Assembly: GCF_040581485.1 (NCBI RefSeq)
Contig: NC_090128.1
Span: 12,648,001 to 12,712,000 of the forward strand
Reading direction: 5' to 3'
Length of the DNA stretch: 64,000 bases
Origin: Linepithema humile
Taxonomy: Eukaryota > Arthropoda > Insecta > Hymenoptera > Formicidae
Shown here: piece after piece, positions 28,081 through 39,431 of the stretch
How positions within the stretch are numbered: position 1 is the stretch's first letter
How the letters are laid out: every line of letters starts with the position of its first letter
Translations under genes and position numbers: made by a program
Notes under the pieces: model-generated
Databases searched by the model: none
Told to the model about the DNA's origin: nothing
What the model saw: only the letters and a program-made list of their open reading frames with translations

Positions 28081-28471
28081 TGTGGTGATGGCTATTGAGT
28101 GTCTTCTAACCTAAGTTCCTGCAAGTCGCGTTCTTCGACGGCTCAGTGGCACTTTATTTTCCTCTCTCCTCCGATAAATTAGATCCAGATAACTCTTAAC
28201 ACATTAACATTGAGCAACGAATCGTTGATCATGCTCTTAAACAGCGCTTACAAAAACTAAACTCAATGTAAAAGAAAAAAGTGAGGAATGATAATTCCAC
28301 CTTTCTGCATTGTGTCGTGCTCCCAAGATGGCGCCGCAGTCCGCCCAGTCGGCGCTAGGGGGTGTCACGTGGCCAGGGTCACGTGGGGCCACGGGACGCC
28401 TTGCGAGCCTCCGCGGAATTCCGCGAGTCGCCCGATTGCCAGGCAAAGAGCAGCCATTTTGGTACGTTAAC
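28081..28471. promoter_or_regulatory. Bidirectional PEN-2/YY1 promoter with YY1-like motifs
   Basis: The right half (28310-28470) is GC-rich. CAAGATGGCG at 28324-28333 is a near-perfect YY1/Pho consensus (AAGATGGC), and GCCATTTT at 28453-28460 fits the reverse-strand consensus. The ATG inside the first motif is in frame with YY1 and open through to it, so it could also be an alternative start. No TATA box is seen. Confidence 0.5.
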
Positions 28472-31296
28472 ATGGCGTCGCCGCCGCAGATTAATATGGC
28501 GTCCTCGGACATTATAACCGAAGTGGAGATACAACCGGACATTCAGGAGGTCGAAATAGAGACGATACCGGTGGAGATACCGTGCGAGACCGTGGAGACG
28601 ACGATCGAGGGCGAGGACGCGCAGCCTATGATAGCGCTGCAGCCACTGCCGGAGCCGGGCCGCGAGGAAATCATACTACAGACACAGGAAGAGATCGTAG
28701 GTGCGGATCCGTTGAACGTGTACGATCAAATCCCAGTGCCGGAGGCCGACATTTATGTCGAGTCCAGTCCCGGACCGTCGCGTAAGGCCACCAAGAAGGC
28801 ACGCAAGAGCGGCGGCACACGATTCCGTGCGTCTGACCACATCTTCACCGAGATGGCCCCCGAGACCAAGGCGAGAAAGTGGGAGCAGAAGCAGGTGCAG
28901 ATTAAGACGCTCGAGGGCGAGTTCTCGGTAACCATGTGGGCGTCCGGAACGGACGACGGTGAGTACGAACGGCGTGTTGCGTTCGAGATCCTGTCATTTT
29001 AGTCGGCCCTGTTTCCTTTCATTATACCTCCTGTACGGGCATCTCTCCGCACGTTCCTTCCTTCGTCGTGTATCCACGCACACGGGCGGGTACGCACTTC
29101 CGGTGCGACGTTCAGATCGATACTACGTCGTTCTTCGCGCGCGCGATTGTTCCGCGGAAAATTGTCCGTCGAGCCGTGAATCGTTCGCGTGCCTACCGGC
29201 TTGACAGGCCGTGTTGTTTGTTTTGATCGTGTGAACGCCATTATGCTCGCCACGGGGGCAGCCATATTTTGAAAATGGCCTCTTTTACGCGGCGATTTGG
29301 CCGCCTCTCGGGCAGAGCAATGGCGGTACACGCGCGATGGACGAGTGTGCGATGCTGCCGCCGTCCTCGGACGTCGGACACAATGCTCGTGTCCGACGTC
29401 TCGTCGACGGACGTCGTCGTCGGAAATGCATCGCCATATATATTTCTCCGTTTTTAAGAGAAAGCTTCGTTGGAAAAAATGCCATGAATTTCGACAGTTC
29501 GAGTTGCACGAATACAAAAGATATCCAGCCAAAGCACAGAAGCAACGCTTCGACTTCTGACGTCATGAGAAGATCCGTGCTGCCTCGCGAGCGATGTATA
29601 CCGGGTGTCCTAAATTCAAGCACACGTAGATGATGACACAACTTGAATGATTCATTTCATTAATATTTAATGAGTCTACTTCCTGTTTTCGTCATTGTAA
29701 TTTTTCGTTTATTTTTAGATGAAATTCTGAAATAAATTTTGATATTTATCAAATAACTTGGTAGGAAAAGATTCTGGGATCGCGATAATGTAACAGGTAT
29801 CCTGTTTAGCTTGATATACATTATCTTACCTCATCTCACCTCGTCTTTTTTCTCCCTCTTTTGCTTTTTATCTCCTTTTCATCTTACCTCGACTCATCTT
29901 GTATCGTCTTTATACTTGGAAGAATACTAGAATAAGAATGCATTTTTTAAAACTTGTGCAATTTAACATAAAAACATTTAAATATATATATTCTATAATT
30001 TTCATTTTAATAATGTTTCGATCTTTGATAAAAATAACGAAATAATTAAAATACTGGAAAATGCACGAATAATTGTAATTTTACCAGAAATCCAGCTTAT
30101 TGCAAATTTAGTCTTGATAAAAAATAGTATATTATATGCACAAATAGATTCTAAATTTTGCATATAATTTTTCTTCGACGTTGCTGTGAAATTTATACCG
30201 CTTCTCGTAGCCGAACAATTTGTGTAATTATCGAAACATTAAATCGATAGTCGCATGGACAATCTGTCAAAAAATTGAAAGATTACCACAGCTTTCGTTT
30301 CGGACAGTTTTCTGTTTGTTGCTGTTAAAGGTAGCGTCCTATTAGCGCCTGACCTGGCTGTGGATGTTCCAGATGAGGGCTCGAATCCCGAGCCTGATCC
30401 GGATTATACGGAGTACATGGGGGGCAAGACCAGCGCCAAATTTAATTCGGGAAGCTCGGTGTCAGACGGGATGCCAGGCTTGGATCTCTCGGATCCGAAA
30501 CAGCTGGCAGAGTTCGCACGACCCGGCCACAAGTTGAAGGTGCGCAAACCGCCCGTGTTAGATGGTGCGGAGCGGACGATCGCCTGTCCACACAAAGGAT
30601 GTACGAAGATGTTTCGAGACAACAGCGCAATGCGCAAGCATCTGCATACGCACGGACCCCGAGTACACGTCTGCGCGGAGTGCGGCAAGGCTTTTGTTGA
30701 AAGCTCGAAACTGAAGCGGCACCAGCTTGTACACACAGGAGAGAAACCGTTCCAGTGTACGTTTGAGGGATGCGGCAAGAGGTTCAGTTTGGACTTCAAT
30801 CTACGCACTCACGTAAGAATCCACACCGGTGATCGGCCATATGTCTGCCCGTTCGACGGATGTAGCAAAAAGTTCGCACAATCGACGAACCTCAAGTCGC
30901 ACATATTGACTCACGCAAAAGCCAAGTAAGTTTCTGTTCCGTCGTTGCATGAAATTTGACATGAATGAGACTTGTAAGAACATTTAAGACTTCAAATCAT
31001 TCTAATCGAAAAGAAATCACAGCAATTACAGCAAAGAATTTAAATAATTATCTCGCATGTAATTTCTCACTTCTCTGTAATATATAAAAGAATTTTTAAG
31101 TAATTTAAAAGAACACAATAGTAGAATGAAAAAAGTTAGGAATCTTGTTATATGATGGAATCTCACCTTCTCGTATAATTCCAGGTCGCGGAATGCAATG
31201 AGACAAGTACAACAAATTCAACTTCAACAGCCTCAGTTTGTCCAGGTTGAAGTTGCAGATGTGGACAATCAACAGTTCATTGTCTACGCTGATTAG
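28472..31296 (+). CDS. YY1/Pleiohomeotic zinc-finger transcription factor
   Basis: DNA-binding factor of the YY1/Pho family, which in flies recruits Polycomb complexes to response elements. Three exons join in phase: 28472-28958, 30346-30925 (or from 30331 with the alternative acceptor), 31185-31296, giving 392 aa. The N-terminus has the YY1-type acidic stretch (VEIETIPVEIPCETVETTIE). The REPO-like segment GMPGLDLSDPKQLAEFA lies before four C2H2 fingers: CPHKGC...HLHTH, CAECG...HQLVH, CTFEGC...HVRIH, CPFDGC...HILTH. Vertebrate acidic and His-tract regions are reduced. The frame is open upstream to an ATG at 28328 (48 extra residues); 28472 is preferred because MASPPQ aligns with the YY1 start, and 28496 is another candidate. 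Intron 1 (1.4 kb) has several YY1-type motifs, suggesting self-regulation. Confidence 0.94.
29237..29328. promoter_or_regulatory. Cluster of YY1-type motifs in YY1 intron 1
   Basis: GCCATTATG (29237-29245), GCCATATTTT (29261-29270), GAAAATGGCC (29271-29280, reverse orientation) and a weaker CAATGGCGG (about 29319-29327) crowd into 92 bp. The two central motifs abut as an inverted pair. Clustered YY1 sites in the first intron of YY1 genes have been described in other animals as autoregulatory. Confidence 0.45.
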
Positions 31297-33459
31297 CCCC
31301 CCTACATTGATCTCGTGCATTCTTCGCTGCTGAACATTATTACTGAAGTATCGTAATCATTAATTATTAATCTAAACAGTGTAAATATTTTCACGGCGCG
31401 TACAAGCGATGTCATTACAGGTGACACAGGCGGTTAATAGCTGTCTTTTAAGAGGATTAATGCAAGTGTTGTTTAAGCGAATAATACCTCTGTGCTTAGA
31501 TGCGAATAATTTGATAAATATCTGGAGCACTATATTACCGCAAAATGAGAGGGCAAATAAAGTTAAGTTACACTACTTAAAAAGGAAAAAAAGAAAAAAA
31601 AAGTAAAAATATTATGTACCTTTCTAAGCTAGACTGTGTCGCGCACTGCTCAATCTCTTGTTCTTTACACAAGCGAAATCGAGTGCGCTGGCATAACACA
31701 CATACACATATACACACACACTCGACTGTATATATATATATAAATATATATAAGTACAATTAAAATATTGTATACAGTATATTTTGGAGAAATTCAGAGA
31801 ATGAGAATAAACCACAAAGATGCATCTTTTTCCGTCGGACTCAATTGTTCCATTTTAGTGATACTTGCGACTTTTACACTGTATAATATTAAAACTTGTT
31901 GATAATTATCAAAAATGAAGAGAGAGAAAATGCGTGTGTAACGTGTATTACAACAAGATCCGTAAATATCACGCTATCTTTATTGAATAATAAGTATTCT
32001 TTAATATTTTTGTGATCCAACAGAAAAGATGTAACGTGATAAAAAAAGAAATGACTCGAGAAAAGAGAAATATGAGCAGTAATGTGAAGTATACTGCATC
32101 CCGTGATATTTGCGAAACATTGTGATGTATGCATGCGCATCGATGAATTTAACGATTTCAATCACTTCAACGATACTTGAAATTTCAAGTAACAAGCAAT
32201 ATAGATAATGAGTAGCTTTAATATCGATTAGGATAGCGATTAATGCGTGCATCTCTCATTATATCATTGATCATAATTATTCGCATATCATAATTTTATA
32301 TGTATGTAGCACGCGCATACTTAGGATCCCATGTGAACTAATTCACATTTCGTTAATTAGATCAACTTTGGACAATTTATTTAAATCTTGTATAAAGTAT
32401 ATATTCTTTCATAAAAAAGGAGAAAAATTTTATTTTGCAGTTATACATGTGATTCTTTTAACTGTACTTGTCTATTAATAATATTCTCTTGTACTAATGC
32501 AGTGTTTCTTTGTAAAAGAAAATTGATTTTCTAAATTATTTAGAGTTTTTATATAAACGTTGAAAATATGATGCTTTGATAGCCCTTTTTCGTTAATAAA
32601 CCTTTATCTGTATTTATTTGATCCTTTTGGCATTTTTATCGTTATCGTCAGGCTTTGTCGTTCACATATATACAATTTGAGTTGCCTTAATATATATATA
32701 CTCTATATATACTATATAGATATATACTATATCTTGTTATATCATGTGGCCTATATATTTAGTTCATAAACATTCATAAAAAAACTAAAGTAAATCTAAT
32801 TTTTATAAGTGTAATTTAAACTTAGATAAAAAATTTGTATAATTTAACGCGACACTATTACTGCCTACTGTTCAGAAGAAGATAATCCAGTAATGATGTA
32901 TGCAATTAAGTTTTTTATCGGAGATTATTCAACGTAATTTTCAGAATGCATATGTCAATTTCTTATTAGATCTATAAAAATATATTTGTGCGTTGTTTGT
33001 CGCGATATGTTTAAATTTGATAGTTTATGTGAATTTATATCTTTTTACACTTATATCTTGTTCCTATCATTATCGCACAAAAAAGTCTTAATCTTATACT
33101 TATCTCGGAGCTTGATAAATTATTAACAAAAAACTCAACTTTCCATGGTATTAAAATTACTTCTTTCTTTATATGCAATACATTTTACTAAATTTTCTGG
33201 TTTTTTATTAACATTTACAAGTATCCAGTAATATCTAATACTACAAACGCATATTTCTCTCATGTGAAAAGTAATTGTAATTAATAGCCAATATTGAAGA
33301 ATATTAATTCCAGCATTTGTTACGTGTATAAATATATTCAATAATATATATTCAATAATATATATTAATAAGACAAATGTTGTGCAGCATATAAGCAGAC
33401 GACCAGTCTCTTCGTTAAACCAGAATTTCAGAATGTTCAGACACATTTGCACTCTAAAA
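31297..33459. other. Convergent 3' region between YY1 (+) and U2AF small subunit (-)
   Basis: AT-rich, no coding gene recognised. It should contain the YY1 3' UTR; AATAAA occurs at about 31554, 31805 and 32596. Short TA and AC microsatellites lie at 31690-31755 and 32685-32735. Open frames here (for example 31889-32252 on the minus strand) lack family resemblance. Confidence 0.5.
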
Positions 33460-34635
33460 TTAATATCTTCCAGAACGGCCATCTCTACCTTTGTCATCTC
33501 TCTTTCGGCGATCCTTAGACCTCGATCGTCTGTCGCGCGATCGCGATCTGCGCTTGCGGTCTCCTCTGCCACGTGATCGAGAGCGCGATCTAGATCGTCC
33601 TCCTCTGCCGCTCTTCTTGCGGCTGTACAAATAGCGACGTAGTTCACGTGAGATCGGTTTCAAATGCATAAAATTGCAAAATCCAGATCGCGTGCATTCT
33701 CTGAAAAAGAAGAAAAAGAAACATAATGTACAGTTTTAATCTTTATTGTAAAAATTTATATTTATAAATAATCTATATTTTTATACCCCATTTCATATTG
33801 GCGACAGCAAGCTTCTCGAAAGTCCGTTACTGGCGAAAGTTCGGCATACACAGGTCTACCACCAAACCAACGGTTGTTCAAATCATTTACAGCTCTTTCC
33901 GCATCTTCCTCCCTTCGAAACTTTATATAAACATTGCCCACTAAATGATCACCGAGATTGTCGCATACATTCATCTCTTCAATCTCTCCATATTTATCTT
34001 CACATTCTACAAAGACATCTTCAAAGAAATTATCATAATGTTCCTGCATTTCTTCATCTGATACGTTTGCGACCACTGAAAGAAAAGCAAATAATTTAAC
34101 AATTAGTAAATAAATTATGATTGACTCTTAAAACTTTAAACTCTCAATAGCCATTCTTATATTGATTAAAGTATATAGAATTATGGTCAACTTACAATGA
34201 GAGCCATCCGCACTCTTGGCAGAATTCTGAGGATTCACATACAAATTTTGAAGCAGACATGTCTGTAAAATATTAATTTATTTATTAAAAAATACTGGAT
34301 ATTTAAAGAATATTAATCGCTGTTAAATTCAATTTTATTGTTTCCTTATCTCTTCATAATAAATCTAATTAAGAAAGAAGTGAGGTTAGAGAATAAAATC
34401 ATGTTATGTTGAATGATTTACATACCTGACTAAACGTGGGTTTATTGTGAATACGCGAACACCGATCACCGTGGCGGCATGCACCGATTTTGAAGTAAAA
34501 GGAACAATTTACCCTAAAAAAAAAGAATAGGTTAGTAAAGCTTCCTTTCGTTTTAAACTAAACTTCTAATTTAGCGAAACAATTTCCTTACTTGTCTTTC
34601 TCGGTTCCGAAAATAGATGCTAAATACTCCGCCAT
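33460..34635 (-). CDS. U2af38: U2AF small subunit (U2AF35/U2af38)
   Basis: Recognises the AG at 3' splice sites as partner of the U2AF large subunit. Five exons join in phase: 34592-34635, 34426-34513, 34196-34262, 33787-34075, 33460-33700, giving 242 aa (human U2AF1 240). The start MAEYLASIFGTEKDKVNC is near identical to the human one. First CCCH zinc finger: Cys18, Cys27, Cys33, His37, with the AG-contacting Ser34 conserved. A UHM-type RRM spans about 65-147 (EMQEHYDNFFEDVFVE, GNVYIKFRREEDAERAV, RWFGGRPVYAELSPV). The second CCCH finger follows (CRQYEMGECTRSGFCNFMH), then a Gly/Arg/Ser RS domain to the end. The last exon reads through a GC-richer RS-coding stretch. Confidence 0.97.
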
Positions 34636-35062
34636 GACTTACACCAATGTGCTGAATTTTTAATTGATAAGATAATTTACTCCAAAATAACAATAATTGT
34701 CGGAACTCACGCACAACTATACGCAGTAAGTGCCATGGACGCCAGATTTGAGACGCAAGTAGTAAGCAGCATGAGGGAGGGAATATTGCACACATGCGCA
34801 AGCCACATACATGCGAGCTCCGTGCTTCGAACACTAGAAAAGAACAGTATTATTTCTGTCTCCTTTCTTATCGAATCCATATATTATCCAAATTATAATT
34901 TTTGGATAAAAATTATTTAGACATTTCCTCTCTTATGCTGGTTGCTGCTTGCTGCTTGCGTCACTGATAAGTGCAAAAATGATGACGCGAAAAGAGACAA
35001 AGAGAGCATCTGGTTAGCTGTCTTTTTTAGTTATATAAAAGAAAGACAACCACAGTACTATT

Positions 35063-35136
35063 GAAATAAGTATACAAATAAACATAAAATAAGTGAAATA
35101 AGTATACAAATAAACATAAAAATACAAATAAACATA
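35063..35136. repeat. 32-bp tandem repeat, two units plus part
   Basis: GAAATAAGTATACAAATAAA followed by CATAAAATAAGT at 35063-35094 is repeated from 35095 with one change; a third partial copy of the AATACAAATAAACATA part follows. Two and a half AT-rich units without spacers. Confidence 0.85.
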
Positions 35137-36066
35137 TCACAAATGTTATCAAAGAAAAAAGTGGTTGTTTTACATTCTTCTATAATTTTATTATAAACAA
35201 ACTTTGTGCATTACAAATTCGATTTTCATCATGATACCTATAGAATAACATGTATATATGTGAAAGGTAGCTTTTCCTCTTTTACCTTTCTTTTTAAATA
35301 TAAATTTAAATAATTTGTTTACACTTAAATTAAAACTAGAATTTCATAAACAACTCTCTTCGTCATAATTATCTTTTTATTCTTTACTTTTAATATTGCA
35401 AAAGAAAAGGTAAAAATCTTAAAGTAACTTTCAGGTCATTGGTGTCAACCTACTTATCTGTAAACGTCATATAAATATACACAATAAGTTGAGTATTTAT
35501 GAAAGAAATTATAAAATAATCAAATTTAAATTACCGCAATTTTTCGTTTTTTTTCTTTTTTTTTTTTTTTAAAGGATCTAATCAATGGATATGAGTCCTC
35601 TTTTTTTTATGAAGTCTATACGCGAGGGACGATACAGGCAAAAACACCTGTATCTATTTTTACACGACAATTACACATGATACGAATGATATTTTGTAAT
35701 ATATACAATACCCCATATAATACAATAATTATCAGCTAATGAGTATTAGGTCAACAATAATGCCATAAAGATTGATAGTAATATACATTACAGTTCCACC
35801 ATTTAGAGTATTCCATTTATCATATGCGTATGTACTACGAAGAGAGAAATAAATTAAAATATATTTGGAAAAACAAATTTTATGATATGTAAAACGCAAC
35901 TGCATCGTTCCATTTCTCGCGCATGATCATAATGAAGACATATTCAAAAACATGTGATATGAATTAACGTTATTCGGTTTAATAAGTTTCATAATAGAGT
36001 TCACAACTCAAACGTAAGAATTGGAAATATGTTAATAAACTTTTGGAACAAGTAAGATATAATACT

Positions 36067-36188
36067 GACAAACAAAAATTTATCTTTTTTTTTTTTTTGG
36101 AAAATATAGTAAAATAATAAATAGTATACATACAGACAAAAATTTATGCTTTTCGGAAAATATAGTTAAATAAATAGTATACATACAC
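36067..36188. repeat. Imperfect tandem duplication, 55-68 bp units
   Basis: Unit 1 (36067-36134) and unit 2 (36135-36188) share GACAAA, AAAAATTTAT, GGAAAATATAGT and AAATAGTATACATACA. Unit 1 is longer mainly because of a T run. Confidence 0.8.
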
Positions 36189-37131
36189 ACGAAGACAGTA
36201 GGATTTCTAAAAGGAAAGATTCTCTTCTTCCATTCAGGAAAGGAGAAATATCTTTACGAGTAGGATACTCCAGAAGAAAAGCAATACTATAAGATCAAAT
36301 TCTTTGTCGCATTTTTGAAGAGTTTTCAGTCTTTGAATGGTTGTCACGCTTGCAGAAAAATGCCTCTCAGCACTCACTGTATTCTGGAGATTACATATTA
36401 TTTTTATGTAATGTAAATATATTGTGTTCCCGTTACGAATTTGTGGAATTTCTTGGCTCGTAAAAATGCCGATAATTAAGTACTTTCCGAACTCTCATCG
36501 TGCCTGGTACATTATTACAGAAACAGAGATAGAATGGAAAGAAAGAAAGCAATCATAGAATTAATTTTCGCTCGCTGTATTAATGCAGAGTGCCACGGAT
36601 GACAATAAGAGAATGTACTTCATAGATCATAATTAGATGAAAATATGGTACGACTTATGACTAGCATAAACTGGCTAAGATTCGAGAAACTATTCAAACT
36701 GGCGGCTGCTTTGCTTCTTTCTTACAATCACGAATATCGCAGACCCAGTTTTCCAAGTCCAGTTGTGAATTATCGCAAAGAGCAATTTAATGCATCATTT
36801 AACGCATTTGATATATTGCACAAGTGTGTATATATATGTGTCGATATAAATATACATAAACCATTTGAAAAGCTTAACGTTTTCGCCGAACAAGACGCCA
36901 AATAAGTATTGCTTCTCACAATTACAAAGCATAATATTATACTCGGTCCCATGTAAGAATGATCGCGGATCTGCACATACAATAGTAAAGCAGGAAGAAG
37001 ATCGGATTCGTCTAATACTATAATATTGATTGCTTTAGTAGCAATCACACACACAACACGCAGACAGTTTTTTAACACGTTGATTGTCAAGAGAAATTAT
37101 ATGAGAGTACAGGATATTATATCAAGAATCT

Positions 37132-37235
37132 CCAATCTTCCTTAAATTTAATTATCTTAAATACATCATGTGTGACATATTTGAGATAATTATTTAATAA
37201 TTATCTCAAATACAATATATCTAAGGAAGACTGGA
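37132..37235. repeat. Nested inverted repeat with a perfect 33-bp palindrome
   Basis: Bases 37179-37211 are ATTTGAGATAATTATT, T, AATAATTATCTCAAAT, a perfect palindrome. It is nested asymmetrically within outer arms CCAATCTTCCTTA (from about 37132) and TAAGGAAGACTGG (ending about 37235). It abuts the left end of the kinesin remnant. Possibly a small foldback element. Confidence 0.65.
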
Positions 37236-37960
37236 ATTTTAAAGTTGCAGTTTCATTTGTGGAATTGTATTTAGAACAGCTATACAATCTTTTATCTGAC
37301 AAAGAAAGAAGCCAGTTCATGAATTATGCAGCTGATGCGACTGCAATGAACACATAGCAATCGTAGTCGTGCAATATTCGCACAACAAAAAAAATGATCC
37401 GAATACAACAAGTGACAAAGTTTCATTTAAGATCACTATTTCCAACGTCGGTTAACTTTAACCGAAAGTTCCAACTTGTCAACAGTCCAAATTGCCAATA
37501 TGAATGAAATATCGTTATCAAAAAGAAAAAAATTTTGTAATTTTTGTCTTCTTTAATAATGATATTTTATTCTTCATGTTAGTAATTCATTAACAAATTA
37601 GAATCAGGTTACCGTTAACCGACATTGGAAACAGTTGATTTAGCGTAGTCGGAACGTAGCAAGAAGACTCGAGCCACTAGACAACGCTTTAAAGAAGGTG
37701 TAAATATAAACAAAGAATTGCTGGCTGTGGGCAATGTAATTTCGTAAGTCGATGATGGTGTCTCTGGAACTTATGTTGGATATAGAAATAGTAAACTTAC
37801 GACATTACAGGATTTCTTAGATGGTAATGACTCTATGACTCTTATGATTGCCTGCGTTAATCCTATTGATTATAATTTAGATGAAACTCTTAGCACACTG
37901 AGATACGCAGATCGTGCGCGCAAGATAAAGAACAAGCCAATTATAAATCAAGATCCGAAG
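37232..37960 (+). pseudogene. Decayed kinesin-4 (KIF4/Klp3A-like) motor-domain fragment
   Basis: Conceptual reading gives kinesin motor-domain pieces in the right order: FKVAVSFVELYLEQLYNLL, then ATAMN and an SSRSH-like region with shifts and stops, KVSFKI, VDLA-stop-SER, KEGVNINKELLAVGNVIS, stop, VGYRNSKLT, then MTLMIACVNPIDYNLDE and TLRYADRARKIKNKPI. The last block, ending KIKNKP, points to the KIF4 chromokinesin subfamily. Disabling lesions: TAG at 37646-37648 (Gly codon of DLAGSER), TAA at 37745-37747, further stops near 37360, a large internal deletion after SDKERSQ, and a 201-bp insertion at 37435-37635. Apart from that insertion, motor blocks are contiguous without introns, so a processed retrocopy is plausible. 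It is not expected to encode a protein. Confidence 0.85.
37435..37635. mobile_element. MITE-like element inserted in the kinesin pseudogene
   Basis: Terminal inverted repeats of 22 bp with two mismatches (ACTATTTCCAACGTCGGTTA on the left; TAACCGACATTGGAAACAGT on the right) bound 201 bp of AT-rich non-coding DNA. It interrupts the pseudogene between the KVSFKI and VDLA blocks, which are joined in kinesins by a single residue or two. No clear target-site duplication is seen, so the superfamily is undetermined. A 16-bp inner palindrome lies just inside the left end. Confidence 0.65.
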
Positions 37961-39431
37961 TATATAATTTACCAATTTTCTTAGTAAATTTATCGCTATT
38001 TAATCCTTCGATAAAACAATTTTCTATTATTACATTATGAGGAAAATTCGGCTTTCGAAGCTCATGAAATACACTGGAAGATTAAGTGCAAAAATTGTAC
38101 ATTTCACAGTGCGACAATCAATGTGTTAACTCATTCATAAGTTCATTTGCAACGATATAAATGCATTAACATATCAACATGGAACAAAGTATATATGTAT
38201 CTGCTCATATTTCGATGGTCTGAAGAATCACTCTTAAGAAACGACCATAGGTCGAAATAATTTTAAATTATGGTTCTTCAATACTTTCTTGCAAAGCGTG
38301 ATGAGTTGAACAATGTGTCAATTTTAAGAATTTTGATTACTATACGCATATAATTTTATAAGTGTACGAGGTAATTTCGTACAGAAGTGACTTGAATAAG
38401 CTTCTACATCAGAAAAAAATAAAAGTACAATTTGCCTTTAGAATATATATGCAAGTCGAATCTTATCCTTCATATTAAAGTTAACAGGGAAACTCGTTTT
38501 AGACACTCTAGATTACACACTTGTGCATCTCGAAACATTATATAATGAATTCCGCACGAAGAAATCATTGTTCACTTATTTCACTTGCGCGTAAGGAATT
38601 CACTGTTAACGTGCTTAAACACGTTTTATCAATTGTTTTGTCAACTCTAGACGGATAATGATTAAAAGCATATTTCAACGCGACGAAACTAAACATGTTT
38701 TTTTTTTTCTTTTTTTAAACTTAGCAAATATAAGTTTAACGCATCCGACAATTCTCGTTGGTAGATACCAACTCTTGTCTTTATAATTTTTTTACTTTTC
38801 TTTAATAATTTTATATTATACGTAACTCTCTCAACACTTTCGCAATCTTTCGTATTTATATTTCTTCTTTTATACTTTTTTTATACCTTTAACGTATTTT
38901 GCAAATATATAGATATATATATACTTTTAGCGCAATGTTAGTTTTACTACCAAGTAATACTAACTATAATGGACATTGTATCACATTAATTTCCATATTT
39001 CTTATATGATTTCTCTGTCGATGCTTCTGCTTTCACAGCGCTTGTCTGCTTGTCCTCCCTCTAATTATATATAATAGCAATCATTTATTCGATTTTACCA
39101 CCAGGGGTTTAATCTTTCAATCTTGTCTCCCATATAAAATATTAAAATATTTACACAAAATGCTTCGAAATATGCGTATGATGCGATGAGAACATGAGCT
39201 GAGATTAACATAATTGTGATAGCATTAACTTACGTTTCATCAATATGTACATCTCAGCAGGCGACATAAACGAAATATCTAAGAGAAATCATTACGTGTT
39301 TGTGATGTATGTGAATTAATCATTTGTACTTTTGAGCCAAATTTTGATCTTTGTACTGGAAAAAACGAATCTTGCACTTCTGCTTGATGTACCCAGATGA
39401 ATATTGAGACCATAAAAAATGCAATGTTTTC
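37961..39431. other. Region downstream of cyclin G, probable long 3' UTR
   Basis: AT-rich; nothing coding recognised. The part nearest 39432 must hold the cyclin G 3' UTR. A 52-residue continuation of another reading frame past the cyclin G splice site (39320-39477) is not used in the model. Confidence 0.4.

Larger units (their letters stand above)
34636..37231. other. Gene-poor region between U2AF small subunit and the kinesin remnant
   Basis: The first 350 bp are the presumed U2AF promoter. The rest is AT-rich with tandem repeats (35063-35136 and 36067-36188), a T-rich tract near 35540-35570 and the palindrome at 37179-37211. No coding gene recognised. Confidence 0.5.

Noticed and set aside
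29285..29641. 118-codon minus-strand frame and overlapping frames in YY1 intron 1
   Set aside because: Several overlapping frames on both strands in a GC-rich intron; none has recognisable homology and the YY1 model spans them.
30370..30390. T-arm-like sequence GGCTCGAATCCCGAGCC resembling a tRNA
   Set aside because: No matching acceptor or anticodon arms, and it lies in the coding sequence of YY1 exon 2.
35063..35136. Short direct repeats as a CRISPR-like array
   Set aside because: Units are directly tandem without spacers, in a eukaryotic genome; ordinary minisatellite.
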